Of a stretch of DNA of 64,000 nt, positions 45,358 through 52,529 are shown one piece after another (position 1 is the stretch's first letter; each line of letters begins with the position of its first letter). This DNA comes from a virus. The notes below the pieces were generated by a model. That model did not search any database. It saw only the letters and a program-made list of their open reading frames with translations, and was not told the origin of the DNA. The stretch lies in IMG/VR virus record IMGVR_UViG_3300037516_001233, positions 90,850 to 154,849 of that record. One strand, given 5' to 3'. The position numbers were made by a program, and so were the translations under genes.

Positions 45358-46065
45358 CTAATATTTAGTCATTCCAGCTCTTCCAGAAGACGTTCCATCG
45401 CCTCTTCTGTTCATTGCTAAACCTGCTATAACTGCAGCTCCTGCTCCAATCATAAGGCCTTTATTACTTAGAAGCTTACCCTTTGGATTTACATTTGGCA
45501 TATATCTAGGGGGAATTGGCCTTGGAGGACCATGCATCGCTCCAAGTGTGCTTCCAGCTGGTCTTGGAGGTCCGTGCATTGCTCCTCTTGGTCTAATCGA
45601 CACTGGAGTTGTTGTTCCACCTGGTAAAGCTGTAGGTGCGCCTGCTAATGTCCCCCTAAGTCGAGAAGCTGGAGTTGTTGTTGCAGTCGTATTCCCCCCT
45701 CGTGCGGAAACTCTTGCAGCACTTGAAGCTCTTTGTGCTGCTATCGATGGAAAAGCTAGTCTAGTCGACCTGCTCATATTCCCACCTCGTGCGGAAACTC
45801 TTGCAGCACTTGAAGCTCTTTGTTCTGCTATCGATGGAAAAGATGGATAATCTATATTTCTCATAAATCCAGAGTTATATCCTCTGGCATTTTTTTGTCC
45901 AGAAACTATGTTATTAGCTCTTTGTTCTGCTATCGATGGAAAAGATGGTCTAGTCGACCTGCTCATATTCCCACCTCGTGCGGAAACTCTTGCAGCACTT
46001 GAAGCTCTTTGATCTGCTATCGATGGAAAAGATGGTCTTGATTTTTTCCTAGACATAAACGCCAT
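45358..46065 (-). CDS. Repeat-rich basic protein with C-terminal hydrophobic segment (235 aa)
   Basis: The first 140 residues are made of repeats of the type (R/L)(P/A)SFPSIA(D/E/A)QRA followed by SSAARVSARGGN, basic and probably disordered. Then comes an Arg/Pro-rich part (PRGAMHGPPRP, twice), and near the C-terminus a hydrophobic stretch, GLMIGAGAAVIAGLAMNR. The composition suggests a DNA-packing or membrane-interacting internal virion protein. A run of AT-rich sequence upstream could hold a promoter (TATAAT at about 46090 on the minus strand). Function is unknown. Confidence 0.6.
   Translation of the reverse strand: MAFMSRKKSRPSFPSIADQRASSAARVSARGGNMSRSTRPSFPSIAEQRANNIVSGQKNARGYNSGFMRNIDYPSFPSIAEQRASSAARVSARGGNMSRSTRLAFPSIAAQRASSAARVSARGGNTTATTTPASRLRGTLAGAPTALPGGTTTPVSIRPRGAMHGPPRPAGSTLGAMHGPPRPIPPRYMPNVNPKGKLLSNKGLMIGAGAAVIAGLAMNRRGDGTSSGRAGMTKY
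45700..46034 (-). repeat. Tandem direct repeats inside the basic repeat protein gene
   Basis: Near-identical blocks begin at about 45705, 45785 and 45965, with a shorter copy at 45915. They share CCTCGTGCGGAAACTCTTGC and a later CTATCGATGGAAAAGATGG. The arrangement points to recent duplication. Confidence 0.85.
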
Positions 46066-46150
46066 AATTGATATCCTTTTATAGTTATTATACAGTCATA
46101 GTAACTGTTAAAGCATTACTTGTTAGTATGTGCTTTTTATAATCTTTTAA

Positions 46151-46294
46151 TTAATTAAATGACTCTTTTGTCTGCTCAGGGATTAGGCCTGGGTATGATG
46201 TGTATTTATCATTCATTACCTTTAATTCTTCTAAGCTTGTAGTCTTGGGGGCTAGATAAAATTTAGTTCTTAGTTTAATTTCTTCTTCAGTCAT
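46151..46294 (-). CDS. Small protein of 47 residues
   Basis: The ATG at 46294 overlaps the stop of the ClpB-type gene by 8 bp, and the frame runs to TAA at 46151. The product opens MTEEEIKLRTKFYLAPKTTS and continues as a helix (LEELKVMND), ending in PGLIPEQTKESFN. Coupled start and sensible composition support coding. Function is unknown. Confidence 0.55.
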   Translation of the reverse strand: MTEEEIKLRTKFYLAPKTTSLEELKVMNDKYTSYPGLIPEQTKESFN

Positions 46295-47729
46295 TTGCTT
46301 GTTCCTTTTGTTGTTTTTGAGGTTTTATTAAACTTATTTTAAAATCTTCCTCATGGTCAATCTCAAACAAAGTTCCTCTAGGTATTATGCTAGATATAAT
46401 CAACTCAGCAAGTTTATCTTCAATGCCTTCTCTTCTAACTTGGGAAAGTCCTCTAGCCCCCTTAACAGTATCTATTCCCTTTTCAATCAAACCTTCTACA
46501 ACTGAATCTGTATAAGTTAAAGAATAGCCCTTTGAAAGAAGTTTACTTTTAACAATTGACATTTCTAGCTCAGCAATTGAGATCATGTCATCATGACGTA
46601 AATGGTTAAATACTACAACTTTATCAATTCTATTTATAAACTCTGGTTTAAAGTGTTTACGAATTGCTTCTAGTGTATTCTTTTCTACGATTTCCTTATT
46701 AGGTATTGCTTTAGTTCTTGTTTTGAAATCTACAGTCCCAGTAAAACCAGCTGAGGTTTTAAGTAAGTTGTCAGCTGTTTTATCATTACCTAAATTAGTT
46801 GTCATGATTATGACAGTGTTTTTAAAGCTAACTTGTTTACCTTTATTATCTGTGGCAATTCCTTCGTCAAAAATTCTTAAAAAAGTATTCCAAATGTCTG
46901 GATGAGCTTTTTCTACCTCGTCAAGCAAGACTACGGTATTGGGATATTTTTTAATCATGTTTATCAACTGACCACCATCTTCATGGCCAATGTAGCCAGG
47001 AGGTGATCCAATTAACTTTTGATTCTCGTGTTTATGTTGTAGCTCGCCACAATCAATACGTACCATTGAATAATCTGACCCGTATATATATTTATGCAAT
47101 TCGTTTGCTAGATGCGTTTTACCCACGCCGGAAGCTCCGGCAAACATAAAAACACCCAATGGTCTATTGGGATCATTCATTCCAGTTTGAGATCTCTTCA
47201 ATGCAGAGACGATTATCTCAATAGCATTATCTTGACCTATAACATTTGTCTTTAAGTGATTATTAAGTCCAAGAAATTTTTCTTTACTTAGTTTTTTAGG
47301 TTTTGGTTTAGCTTTTTCTTCTGAATGCTTTTTAAACGTGTCATTAAAAATTTTTTCCAAATCTTCCGAGAAATGAAATGGATCGTCGGAATCAGAATCT
47401 TTTTTCTTATTCTTAAGACTAGGGATTATTGGATAACCTGTGTAAGCAATATCTAGCCAGTAATCTACATCTAAACCTGGGTTAAGCATTATACAACCAG
47501 CATATAAGGCTTCTATACACTTTTCTGCAGCTGCGCGAGACATTACCCTCAAAGCTTCAGCAACATCTGTTTTTATATTAAAAATTAAGGATTCTAATAT
47601 AGCTTTACGATAAACGTTAGTACTTTTATCTTTTATCTCAGAAAGAAGGTTTTCAGCTTCTTCTGGTCTCAGCACCTTATACTTAACAAAGATGCCTAGT
47701 TCTGGCACATATATTTGATACATATTCAT
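46287..47729 (-). CDS. ClpB/ClpA-type AAA+ ATPase with one ATPase module (480 aa)
   Basis: Residues about 155-400 form one AAA+ module of the second-ring Clp type: NVIGQDNAIEII, Walker A GASGVGKTHL, GELQHKHENQKLIGSPPGYIG (pore loop plus conserved GYVG-like turn), Walker B VVLLDEVEKAH, sensor NTVIIMTTNLG, and arginine finger region FKPEFINRIDKVVVF. A D2-small domain follows (KGARGLSQVRREGIEDKLAELI). The first 150 residues are not a Clp N-domain; they could bind a specific client. It is the first long gene of the leftward late module. Remodelling of host or virion proteins during assembly is likely. Bacterial ClpB has two ATPase modules, so this is a reduced form. Confidence 0.9.
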   Translation of the reverse strand: MNMYQIYVPELGIFVKYKVLRPEEAENLLSEIKDKSTNVYRKAILESLIFNIKTDVAEALRVMSRAAAEKCIEALYAGCIMLNPGLDVDYWLDIAYTGYPIIPSLKNKKKDSDSDDPFHFSEDLEKIFNDTFKKHSEEKAKPKPKKLSKEKFLGLNNHLKTNVIGQDNAIEIIVSALKRSQTGMNDPNRPLGVFMFAGASGVGKTHLANELHKYIYGSDYSMVRIDCGELQHKHENQKLIGSPPGYIGHEDGGQLINMIKKYPNTVVLLDEVEKAHPDIWNTFLRIFDEGIATDNKGKQVSFKNTVIIMTTNLGNDKTADNLLKTSAGFTGTVDFKTRTKAIPNKEIVEKNTLEAIRKHFKPEFINRIDKVVVFNHLRHDDMISIAELEMSIVKSKLLSKGYSLTYTDSVVEGLIEKGIDTVKGARGLSQVRREGIEDKLAELIISSIIPRGTLFEIDHEEDFKISLIKPQKQQKEQAND

Positions 47730-47784
47730 AATAAGCCTACTTGTTTTTGAAAATAGTAATTAGTTTTTTCTATTTTTCAATGCC

Positions 47785-47826
47785 AAGTTAACTACGCCTA
47801 TATTAGTATACTTATATAAGTTAACT
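47785..47826. promoter_or_regulatory. Pair of palindromes upstream of the late module
   Basis: AGTTAACT, a perfect palindrome, occurs at 47786-47793 and 47819-47826, 33 bp apart (about three helical turns). Between them on the minus strand lies a TTAACT...TATAGG pair that could be a promoter. It is in the spacer before the leftward ATPase gene. An operator or late-promoter function is guesswork. Confidence 0.4.
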
Positions 47827-47932
47827 AAGGTACATAAGATAATATTCTTACAGGAGCGTTAGATCTACTAAGGCTTCCTAAGCTCTCTTATATAGGAGTA
47901 TATCAACATAACTTTGGCGTTGTCAAGTAGCT

Positions 47933-48091
47933 CTAACCAATATCTTCGATTACTGGGTGTGGATATGAGCAAGGACCGGAGAAATGCCAGTATCTTAACA
48001 AGTCATCTACGTTATGTATTCTCTTATAAAGTAAAACCATTGCTCTACTAAATTCTAATTCTTGATCTATTTTTTTTGAACTACGACTCAT
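47933..48091 (-). CDS. Small protein at the divergence point (52 aa)
   Basis: The ATG at 48091 has a TAGGAGA ribosome site 5 bases upstream. The product begins MSRSSKKIDQELEFSRAMVL, continues LYKRIHNVDDLLRYWHF and ends in a Cys/Pro/His-containing tail (GPCSYPHPVIEDIG). The stop is TAG. It may be a DNA-binding or regulatory peptide because it lies between the two opposed gene sets, but no motif proves this. Confidence 0.6.
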   Translation of the reverse strand: MSRSSKKIDQELEFSRAMVLLYKRIHNVDDLLRYWHFSGPCSYPHPVIEDIG

Positions 48092-48158
48092 TTGTCTCCT
48101 AATGACGGTATAATCTGTGCTAATTTACTCTATACATTATACCATTGGAGGTGAGCTC

Positions 48159-48323
48159 GTGGACACTAGTACGCGCTTAAAACACTTATATAACTTGCTT
48201 ACAGCAATAAGAGAACACAAACTCGGATTAGATTGGGAATCAAAAACTCAATACAAAGAGATTGAAGAAAAGATAATTGCTGAGATCAAATCTATTAGCA
48301 CCTACACATCTGTGGTAAAATAG
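48159..48323 (+). CDS. Small helical protein, GTG start (54 aa)
   Basis: GGAGGT six bases before the GTG at 48159 decides this start; an upstream GTG at 48117 in the same frame has no ribosome site. The product has a charged helical structure (TRLKHLYNLLTAIREHKLGLDWES then YKEIEEKIIAEIKSI). It ends four bases before recA, so the two are co-transcribed. Function is unknown. Confidence 0.65.
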   Translation: MDTSTRLKHLYNLLTAIREHKLGLDWESKTQYKEIEEKIIAEIKSISTYTSVVK

Positions 48324-48327
48324 ATAC

Positions 48328-49323
48328 ATGTCAGACGATAAATCACTAGAATTAGCAATTGCCCAACTTGAAAGACAATTTGGAGCAGGTGCAGTAATGA
48401 GATTAGGGTCCAAGGATATTAAAGCTTGGCCCGCAGTTTCAACCGGAGCACTATCATTAGATATGATACTTGGGATTGGTGGACTTCCACTAGGTCGAGT
48501 AGTTGAAATCTATGGACCTGAATCCTCGGGCAAATCAACGATATCTTTATCTGTTGTGGCCCAAGCACAGAAGATGGGTCTTAAGTGCGCTTACATCGAC
48601 GCTGAGCATGCTCTGGACCCAGTCTACATGGATGCCTTAGGCATTAACTTGGATGATCTCCTACTTGCCCAGCCTGACTATGGCGAACAGGCATTGGAGA
48701 TTGCAGATAGACTGATCCGCACGGGCGAGGTCAATGTAGTCGTAATAGACTCAGTTGCAGCCCTTGTGCCTAAAGCTGAGCTAGAAGGCGACATGGAAGC
48801 CAACCAGATGGGCCTACAAGCCCGTATGATGGCCAAGGGACTACGTAAGATAGTAGGTCTCGCTAATGAACACAAATGCCTAGTAATCTTTATTAACCAG
48901 CTTAGATCTAAGATCGGTATCATGTTTGGTAATCCGGAAACAACTCCTGGAGGCAAAGCCTTGCCATACGCAGCATCAGTGCGAATTGATGTGCGTAGAA
49001 AAGAAGATATTAAAGATAAAGCCGGCGAATCAATTGGTATCAAGGTAAAAGCCAAGATTATCAAGAATAAGATGGCTCCCCCTCTTAAGGTTACAGAATT
49101 TGACATCTATTATGGTAAAGGCGTTGATAACTACGGTTGCCTGCTTGATGTATGTATGTCTAAGGGAATCTTCTCGCAACGTGGAGCTTGGGTCTATTAC
49201 AACGGTGAATCATTCTCACAAGGTAGAGACAACGCTATTGAAAAGATCAAAGCTGATCCAGAACTAGTATCAACGTTAGAAGGGCTGATTAAAGATGGCG
49301 TTCAAGCCGACCCCTTGCCCTGA
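48328..49323 (+). CDS. recA: RecA recombinase
   Basis: The 331-residue protein is close to full-length bacterial RecA. It has GPESSGKST (Walker A, about residue 66), YIDAEHALDP, the VVVIDSVAALVPKAELEGDM segment (Walker B), the L1/L2 DNA-binding loop region with MGLQARMMAKGLRK and GNPETTPGGKALPYAASVRIDVRR, and the usual N-terminal helix. The C-terminal acidic tail of bacterial RecA is shortened. It forms filaments on single-stranded DNA for strand exchange and repair. Most phages use shorter UvsX-type versions; this one resembles chromosomal RecA, suggesting capture from a bacterial host. I saw no CGG codon in it. Confidence 0.97.
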   Translation: MSDDKSLELAIAQLERQFGAGAVMRLGSKDIKAWPAVSTGALSLDMILGIGGLPLGRVVEIYGPESSGKSTISLSVVAQAQKMGLKCAYIDAEHALDPVYMDALGINLDDLLLAQPDYGEQALEIADRLIRTGEVNVVVIDSVAALVPKAELEGDMEANQMGLQARMMAKGLRKIVGLANEHKCLVIFINQLRSKIGIMFGNPETTPGGKALPYAASVRIDVRRKEDIKDKAGESIGIKVKAKIIKNKMAPPLKVTEFDIYYGKGVDNYGCLLDVCMSKGIFSQRGAWVYYNGESFSQGRDNAIEKIKADPELVSTLEGLIKDGVQADPLP

Positions 49324-49456
49324 TTGCAAATATCCGCCAAACTTCATCTTGGCTGGTCTCGCTAAAGAAGACTTTGATGATGACCTAGATAGAATAGATA
49401 TTCGCTGTAGAGATTGTGGTGACCATTGGGTAGAGGTGGTAGACGATGCTAGGTAA
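49295..49456 (+). CDS. Mini zinc-ribbon protein overlapping recA (53 aa)
   Basis: The ATG at 49295 lies 29 bases before the recA stop, in another frame. The product has TPCPDCKYPP and RCRDCGDHW, two CxxC pairs of a zinc ribbon, separated by an acidic stretch (AKEDFDDDLDRID). The overlap implies coupled translation with recA. It could be a RecA or DNA accessory, without proof. Confidence 0.7.
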   Translation: MAFKPTPCPDCKYPPNFILAGLAKEDFDDDLDRIDIRCRDCGDHWVEVVDDAR

Positions 49457-49532
49457 TCAACAGATACTAACCTACCTGGAATATTGTGAATTATTTAAGG
49501 AATTGAGCCAGCTCGCCCAATCGCCCGAATAA
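49446..49532 (+). CDS. Possible leader-size ORF (28 aa)
   Basis: The ATG at 49446 overlaps the stop of the zinc-ribbon gene. The product MLGNQQILTYLEYCELFKEL... is a helical peptide of 28 residues. Overlap and composition favour it, but a frame of this length could be chance. It is followed by T-rich DNA. Confidence 0.35.
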   Translation: MLGNQQILTYLEYCELFKELSQLAQSPE

Positions 49533-49603
49533 ATTTTTTTAATATATTTTTTTTACATTTACGGTACTATAGCTTACATACAATAAGATTGGAGCGTGTC
49601 CAC

Positions 49604-49942
49604 ATGGATAACTTTTTCGAACAGATTCAGTCTATGTTTGGCGATGAAGAGCTAGTACAGGGTTTACTTGAGTTCATTACTCCCCATGAAGGTCAAGAAG
49701 ATAAGATCATCACTGCTTACTCAGAAGATGATGGCGAGATAGTGTTTTCTATTTTCTCCAAAGAACAATACGAGATGATCTATGAAATGGCTAAAATACT
49801 AAAAAAGCCTGTTGAAGATATAGTCAAAGAGCTCGGCCCAGATGAAGTAGAACAATTCTACTACGATCCAGGCCGATACTCAGACGAGGACGATGAATGT
49901 ATCGATCCAGACTGTGATTGTCACTATCTAGACGAGGACTGA
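49604..49942 (+). CDS. Acidic protein (112 aa)
   Basis: I start at the ATG at 49604 with GGAG upstream; an in-frame TTG at 49589 is a weaker choice. The protein is strongly acidic, with DNFFEQIQSMFGDEELVQGLLEFITPHEG, a central strand-helix unit (EIVFSIFSKEQYEMIYEMAKIL) and an Asp/Cys-rich end (DDECIDPDCDCHYLDED). Its small size and charge recall DNA-mimic or anti-restriction proteins, but nothing specific proves that. Its 3' end overlaps the end of the convergent gene at 49928. Confidence 0.7.
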   Translation: MDNFFEQIQSMFGDEELVQGLLEFITPHEGQEDKIITAYSEDDGEIVFSIFSKEQYEMIYEMAKILKKPVEDIVKELGPDEVEQFYYDPGRYSDEDDECIDPDCDCHYLDED

Positions 49943-50467
49943 GTTAGCCCCCTCTAAACCATTGATGTTGTAGGTTCCATAGACTACACATCCAAAAATT
50001 TCCATTGCTAGGCGTCTGCTACGTACATTGCCTAATATAGATGGAACATACTGATGATCTTTAAGATGCGCTACTGGTGGTAGCGTGTCTTTTTTATTTG
50101 TATTGAAAGTATAGATGTCAGTCTCTTTAGATAGATTCCATTGAGTGTCTAGATCTACTTCTCCCTCGCGTGAGAGCGTTTTGTAGTTTACTAAGACGCC
50201 GGCATCAAATACCAGATTCTTGTCGTCGTACAGCCCGTACAAGAGGTTTGAGTCTACGTGTGTACCCATGAAGACTATGGAGTCATAATCTTGACGGATA
50301 TGATATGAAATATTTTTGTATACAATTTTGGTGTTGGCCTTTAGGGATAACTTATCATTGTACGTATACGTGATTATGTCATGGTCATACGCAAACTGTG
50401 TGAGTATGTTGTTGTAGGTGAATAACTTGTTTGATCCTATGATTAGTCTTGTGTTTTTGTTAGGCAT
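49928..50467 (-). CDS. Unrecognised protein on the minus strand (179 aa)
   Basis: This 179-residue protein runs against its plus-strand neighbours. It has alternating strands and helices: TRLIIGSNKLFTYNNILTQFAYDHDIITYTYND, then YDSIVFMGTHVDSNLLYGLYDDKNLVFDAGVLVNY, and a C-terminal AMEIFGCVVYGTYNINGLEG. The pattern suggests a small alpha/beta enzyme or binding fold (Rossmann-like or phosphatase-like), but no motif is convincing. AGGAAT precedes the ATG. It is transcribed together with the zinc-ribbon gene at 50484-50681. Confidence 0.6.
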   Translation of the reverse strand: MPNKNTRLIIGSNKLFTYNNILTQFAYDHDIITYTYNDKLSLKANTKIVYKNISYHIRQDYDSIVFMGTHVDSNLLYGLYDDKNLVFDAGVLVNYKTLSREGEVDLDTQWNLSKETDIYTFNTNKKDTLPPVAHLKDHQYVPSILGNVRSRRLAMEIFGCVVYGTYNINGLEGANSVLV

Positions 50468-50483
50468 GATTGATATTCCTTTT

Positions 50484-50681
50484 CTAGTCCATGAATCCGT
50501 AATTGTCAGCGTCGTAGTCGACGTAGTTGTCTGCGTAGCTGCTTGAGACGTAGCTAGAGGCGTAGTTGTCTTGTGGTATTAAGTCTACCCATTGTGAGCA
50601 GTCTGGGCATCTTACGGAACTCGAGAGAGCGTTTTTTATTACGAACTCTGTTCCACATTTATCGCAATTAGCGTAATCCAT
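50484..50681 (-). CDS. Zinc-ribbon protein (65 aa)
   Basis: I start at the ATG at 50681 behind AAAGGAAA; upstream codons in the frame are probably not translated. The CDKCGTEF and VRCPDCSQWV pairs form a zinc ribbon. The C-terminal 25 residues are rich in Tyr, Ser, Asp and Asn (SSSYADNYVDYDADNYGF), and are probably disordered. It may bind DNA or RNA. It is the first gene of a short leftward unit at a divergent spacer. Confidence 0.65.
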   Translation of the reverse strand: MDYANCDKCGTEFVIKNALSSSVRCPDCSQWVDLIPQDNYASSYVSSSYADNYVDYDADNYGFMD

Positions 50682-50846
50682 TGGGTTTCCTTTTTGGTGT
50701 TTATTGCCGGCGTATCCGACAACAGTGAAGCTATCAGAGGTTCTTTGCGTTTGCAACCTCTAGGGCATTAAAAATATAGGAAAAAATTTTTGGGGCGATT
50801 CGAGAAACAGATGAGGGTGATCTCTGGGGTTTGTTTGTACATAAAC

Positions 50847-50866
50847 CTGTATAAGTATATATACAG
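50847..50866. promoter_or_regulatory. Inverted repeat in a divergent spacer
   Basis: CTGTATA-N6-TATACAG lies in the spacer between the leftward zinc-ribbon gene and the rightward gene at 50999. The surrounding 200 bp are AT-rich with several TATA-like runs. A repressor operator serving both directions is possible. Confidence 0.4.
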
Positions 50867-50998
50867 TTATATAAAGTCTCTATAGAGTAAAAAATAGGGA
50901 AAAATTATGAGCCACTAATAGTGAGTATATATGTACTCTTAGATCTTTTAACGTGCCCACCCGGGTATGGGGGTCTGAATAATAGAAAGAAAAGAACA

Positions 50999-51463
50999 AT
51001 GTTAACTAAAGAAGCAAAGATTAAATTGGAAATAGCAAAGAAAGAATTAGATGGTGCAAGAATGAAATTAAATAAAGCAGATAAGAGTATTGATAATAAG
51101 GAAATGGTTATTAGTATTCCTAATGTATGTGGTACAGAGATAAGTGAAGAGTTTATTAAGGGGATGGTTAATAGAATGATAGTAAGTTTCTTCAAGTATG
51201 GGCTAGTAGAAGAGGGGTATGGTAAGGATGGATCAATGGATGCTATAGAGTCATTAAAGCTTAGGCTTAAGGCGTTTGAAGAAGGTAATGAAGAGAAGGG
51301 GTTATTGAAGGGTAATGTGGAGATGTTAATGGATGTGGCTAACTTTGCAATGATAGGGTTTATGTACCCACGTGAGGGTGAGTACTTTGAGGGTACAGAT
51401 AGCAACAAGAGTGTGGGCAGAGTGACTAAGCAGGGGATAGCTACTCAGCGTAGTAATAACTAA
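50999..51463 (+). CDS. Lys/Glu-rich helical protein (154 aa)
   Basis: I start at the ATG at 50999. The frame is open upstream to 50921 but that part reads poorly. The product begins with a long charged helix (LTKEAKIKLEIAKKELDGARMKLNKADKSIDNKE), then ISEEFIKGMVNRMIVSFFKYGLVEEG, and has further helices up to a Gly/Ser-rich end. Codon use is more AT-biased than that of the neighbours. I do not recognise it. Confidence 0.65.
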   Translation: MLTKEAKIKLEIAKKELDGARMKLNKADKSIDNKEMVISIPNVCGTEISEEFIKGMVNRMIVSFFKYGLVEEGYGKDGSMDAIESLKLRLKAFEEGNEEKGLLKGNVEMLMDVANFAMIGFMYPREGEYFEGTDSNKSVGRVTKQGIATQRSNN

Positions 51464-51520
51464 GGTTTATCTAGCATATAGATAGCGCCATGTACTAGGC
51501 GTATTAGTAGTATGGGAACC

Positions 51521-51601
51521 TGTGGCTTAACAGCTCCAGCAACGAGTAAATAGTAGCCGTATATACATAGTGCATATACGCAACATGACACTTTAGGAGG
51601 A
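51521..51601 (+). promoter_or_regulatory. Repeated hairpin leader, copy 1
   Basis: About 80 bases ending in TTAGGAGG match, with roughly three quarters identity, the leader before 52530. Both have GTGGCT(T/C)AACAGCTCC, (A/G)TAAATAGTAG and a hairpin, here CGTATATAC (51558-51566) with GCATATACG (51572-51580). Differences between copies fall in paired positions. It may act as promoter plus structured 5' leader. Confidence 0.6.
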
Positions 51602-51604
51602 GTC

Positions 51605-51892
51605 ATGAATTCATTAATTAATTGGTTCAATGGTTTGAGCCGGAATATGCGTATTGCTATACTCGTAGGAGTATGCCTATTTACGCCTATTGTAAGCGTG
51701 GTATTCACTATTCTTATTGGTGGCATCAGTGCTATATTCAGCATCATTGGATTCATATTCAGCATACTTAATTGGAAGGGCGTATTGTTCTTCCTTGTTG
51801 TAGGTATGGTGTTTGCGGCCAAGCTTGGTTACGAATGGGCAATGGATGAGGAAGAAGATTACCTAGCAGAAGAAGAACCATTTATTTGGTAA
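51605..51892 (+). CDS. Small membrane protein with acidic tail (95 aa)
   Basis: A TAGGAGG site precedes the ATG. Two hydrophobic helices (IAILVGVCLFTPIVSVVFTILIGGISAIFSIIGFIF and VLFFLVVGMVFAAKLG) are followed by an acidic end with MDEEEDYLAEEEPF. It is probably an inner-membrane protein. Codon 13 is an in-frame CGG followed by A (51641-51644), here read as Arg in the coding frame; a +1 shift at this point would stop the chain after about eight more residues. No homologue is known to me. Confidence 0.75.
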   Translation: MNSLINWFNGLSRNMRIAILVGVCLFTPIVSVVFTILIGGISAIFSIIGFIFSILNWKGVLFFLVVGMVFAAKLGYEWAMDEEEDYLAEEEPFIW

Positions 51893-51923
51893 TACCTATA
51901 TAGAGGTACTTAATTAAAAGATT

Positions 51924-51959
51924 ACCCTTGGGGGCTTAGGCTCCTGAGGGTTTTCTTTT
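51924..51959 (+). terminator. Rho-independent terminator after the membrane protein gene
   Basis: A 12-bp stem with wobble pairs (51924-51935 with 51940-51951) and a TTAG loop are followed by TTTCTTTTT. The next bases ACGGATAGG are repeated after the terminator at 52351. Confidence 0.85.
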
Positions 51960-52034
51960 TACGGATAGGTTCAAGGTCTCAAGGAGGGGCTACTTGTCCA
52001 CACAGAGCGGTCTACTTTTGGAAAGGGGTAGATC

Positions 52035-52322
52035 ATGATAAATAGAGAAGAAATGGAGAAGAGGGCTAAGGCTCATATTCTCTTTGGATACAGCAATCGT
52101 ACTGATCGTATGGTTGATGGTGGTCCTAATCCAACTCTTAAGGTAACTGCAGGGAAAAGAAGCTTTTGCCTCTGCGAGGAACACTTTGCTACTTTTGGTA
52201 ACAGTGTAAAACGTGGAGAACTAAGGTATCAGGGAGTCCCTGAACTGCAGGGAAACTGGGCAAAGAACACAAAGTTCACTACACAAGTGGCGAATGGCGT
52301 GTGTCCCATCTGTGCTGACTAA
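52035..52322 (+). CDS. Small Cys-containing protein (95 aa)
   Basis: The protein has a short N-terminal helix (NREEMEKRAKAHILFGYS), the strands SFCLCEEHFATFG and a final NGVCPICAD. The CLC...CPIC arrangement with a His could bind zinc. GGAAAGGGG precedes the ATG. It is flanked by its own leader and terminator, so it is a separate transcription unit. No in-frame CGG was seen. Confidence 0.7.
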   Translation: MINREEMEKRAKAHILFGYSNRTDRMVDGGPNPTLKVTAGKRSFCLCEEHFATFGNSVKRGELRYQGVPELQGNWAKNTKFTTQVANGVCPICAD

Positions 52323-52350
52323 TTAGTTAGTACAAAAACAAAAAGAAAAT

Positions 52351-52396
52351 ACCCTTTGCTGGTCGTCCGCTCGGATCAGCAGAGGGTTTTCTTTTT
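52351..52396 (+). terminator. Rho-independent terminator after the Cys protein gene
   Basis: A 14-bp stem (52351-52364 with 52374-52387) is followed by TTTCTTTTTAC. The downstream stretch, GAGGGTTTTCTTTTTACGG plus ATAGG, is the same as after the terminator at 51924. Confidence 0.88.
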
Positions 52397-52445
52397 ACGG
52401 ATAGGGCTTAGGCCCCAGTCTCAGCACCTTGGGGTGTGGTCAACA

Positions 52446-52529
52446 GTGGCTCAACAGCTCCTGTAACGAATAAATAGTAGTCGTATGCACATTCCGTGCA
52501 TCCGCATCAGCACATCCTTAGGAGGAATC
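52446..52529 (+). promoter_or_regulatory. Repeated hairpin leader, copy 2
   Basis: The second copy of the leader at 51521. Its stem is CGTATGCAC (52482-52490) with GTGCATCCG (52496-52504). Compared with copy 1 the stem bases changed on both sides while pairing is kept, which argues for an RNA or DNA structure that matters. It ends in TTAGGAGG before a GTG start. Confidence 0.6.

Noticed and set aside
48328-49323. A bacterial chromosome fragment, because of RecA
   Set aside because: RecA is surrounded by phage-size genes and the window holds a full set of virion genes with no ribosomal or housekeeping genes.
50921-50998. An N-terminal extension of the gene at 50999
   Set aside because: The upstream codons read as non-protein-like sequence without a ribosome site; the ATG at 50999 is the better start.
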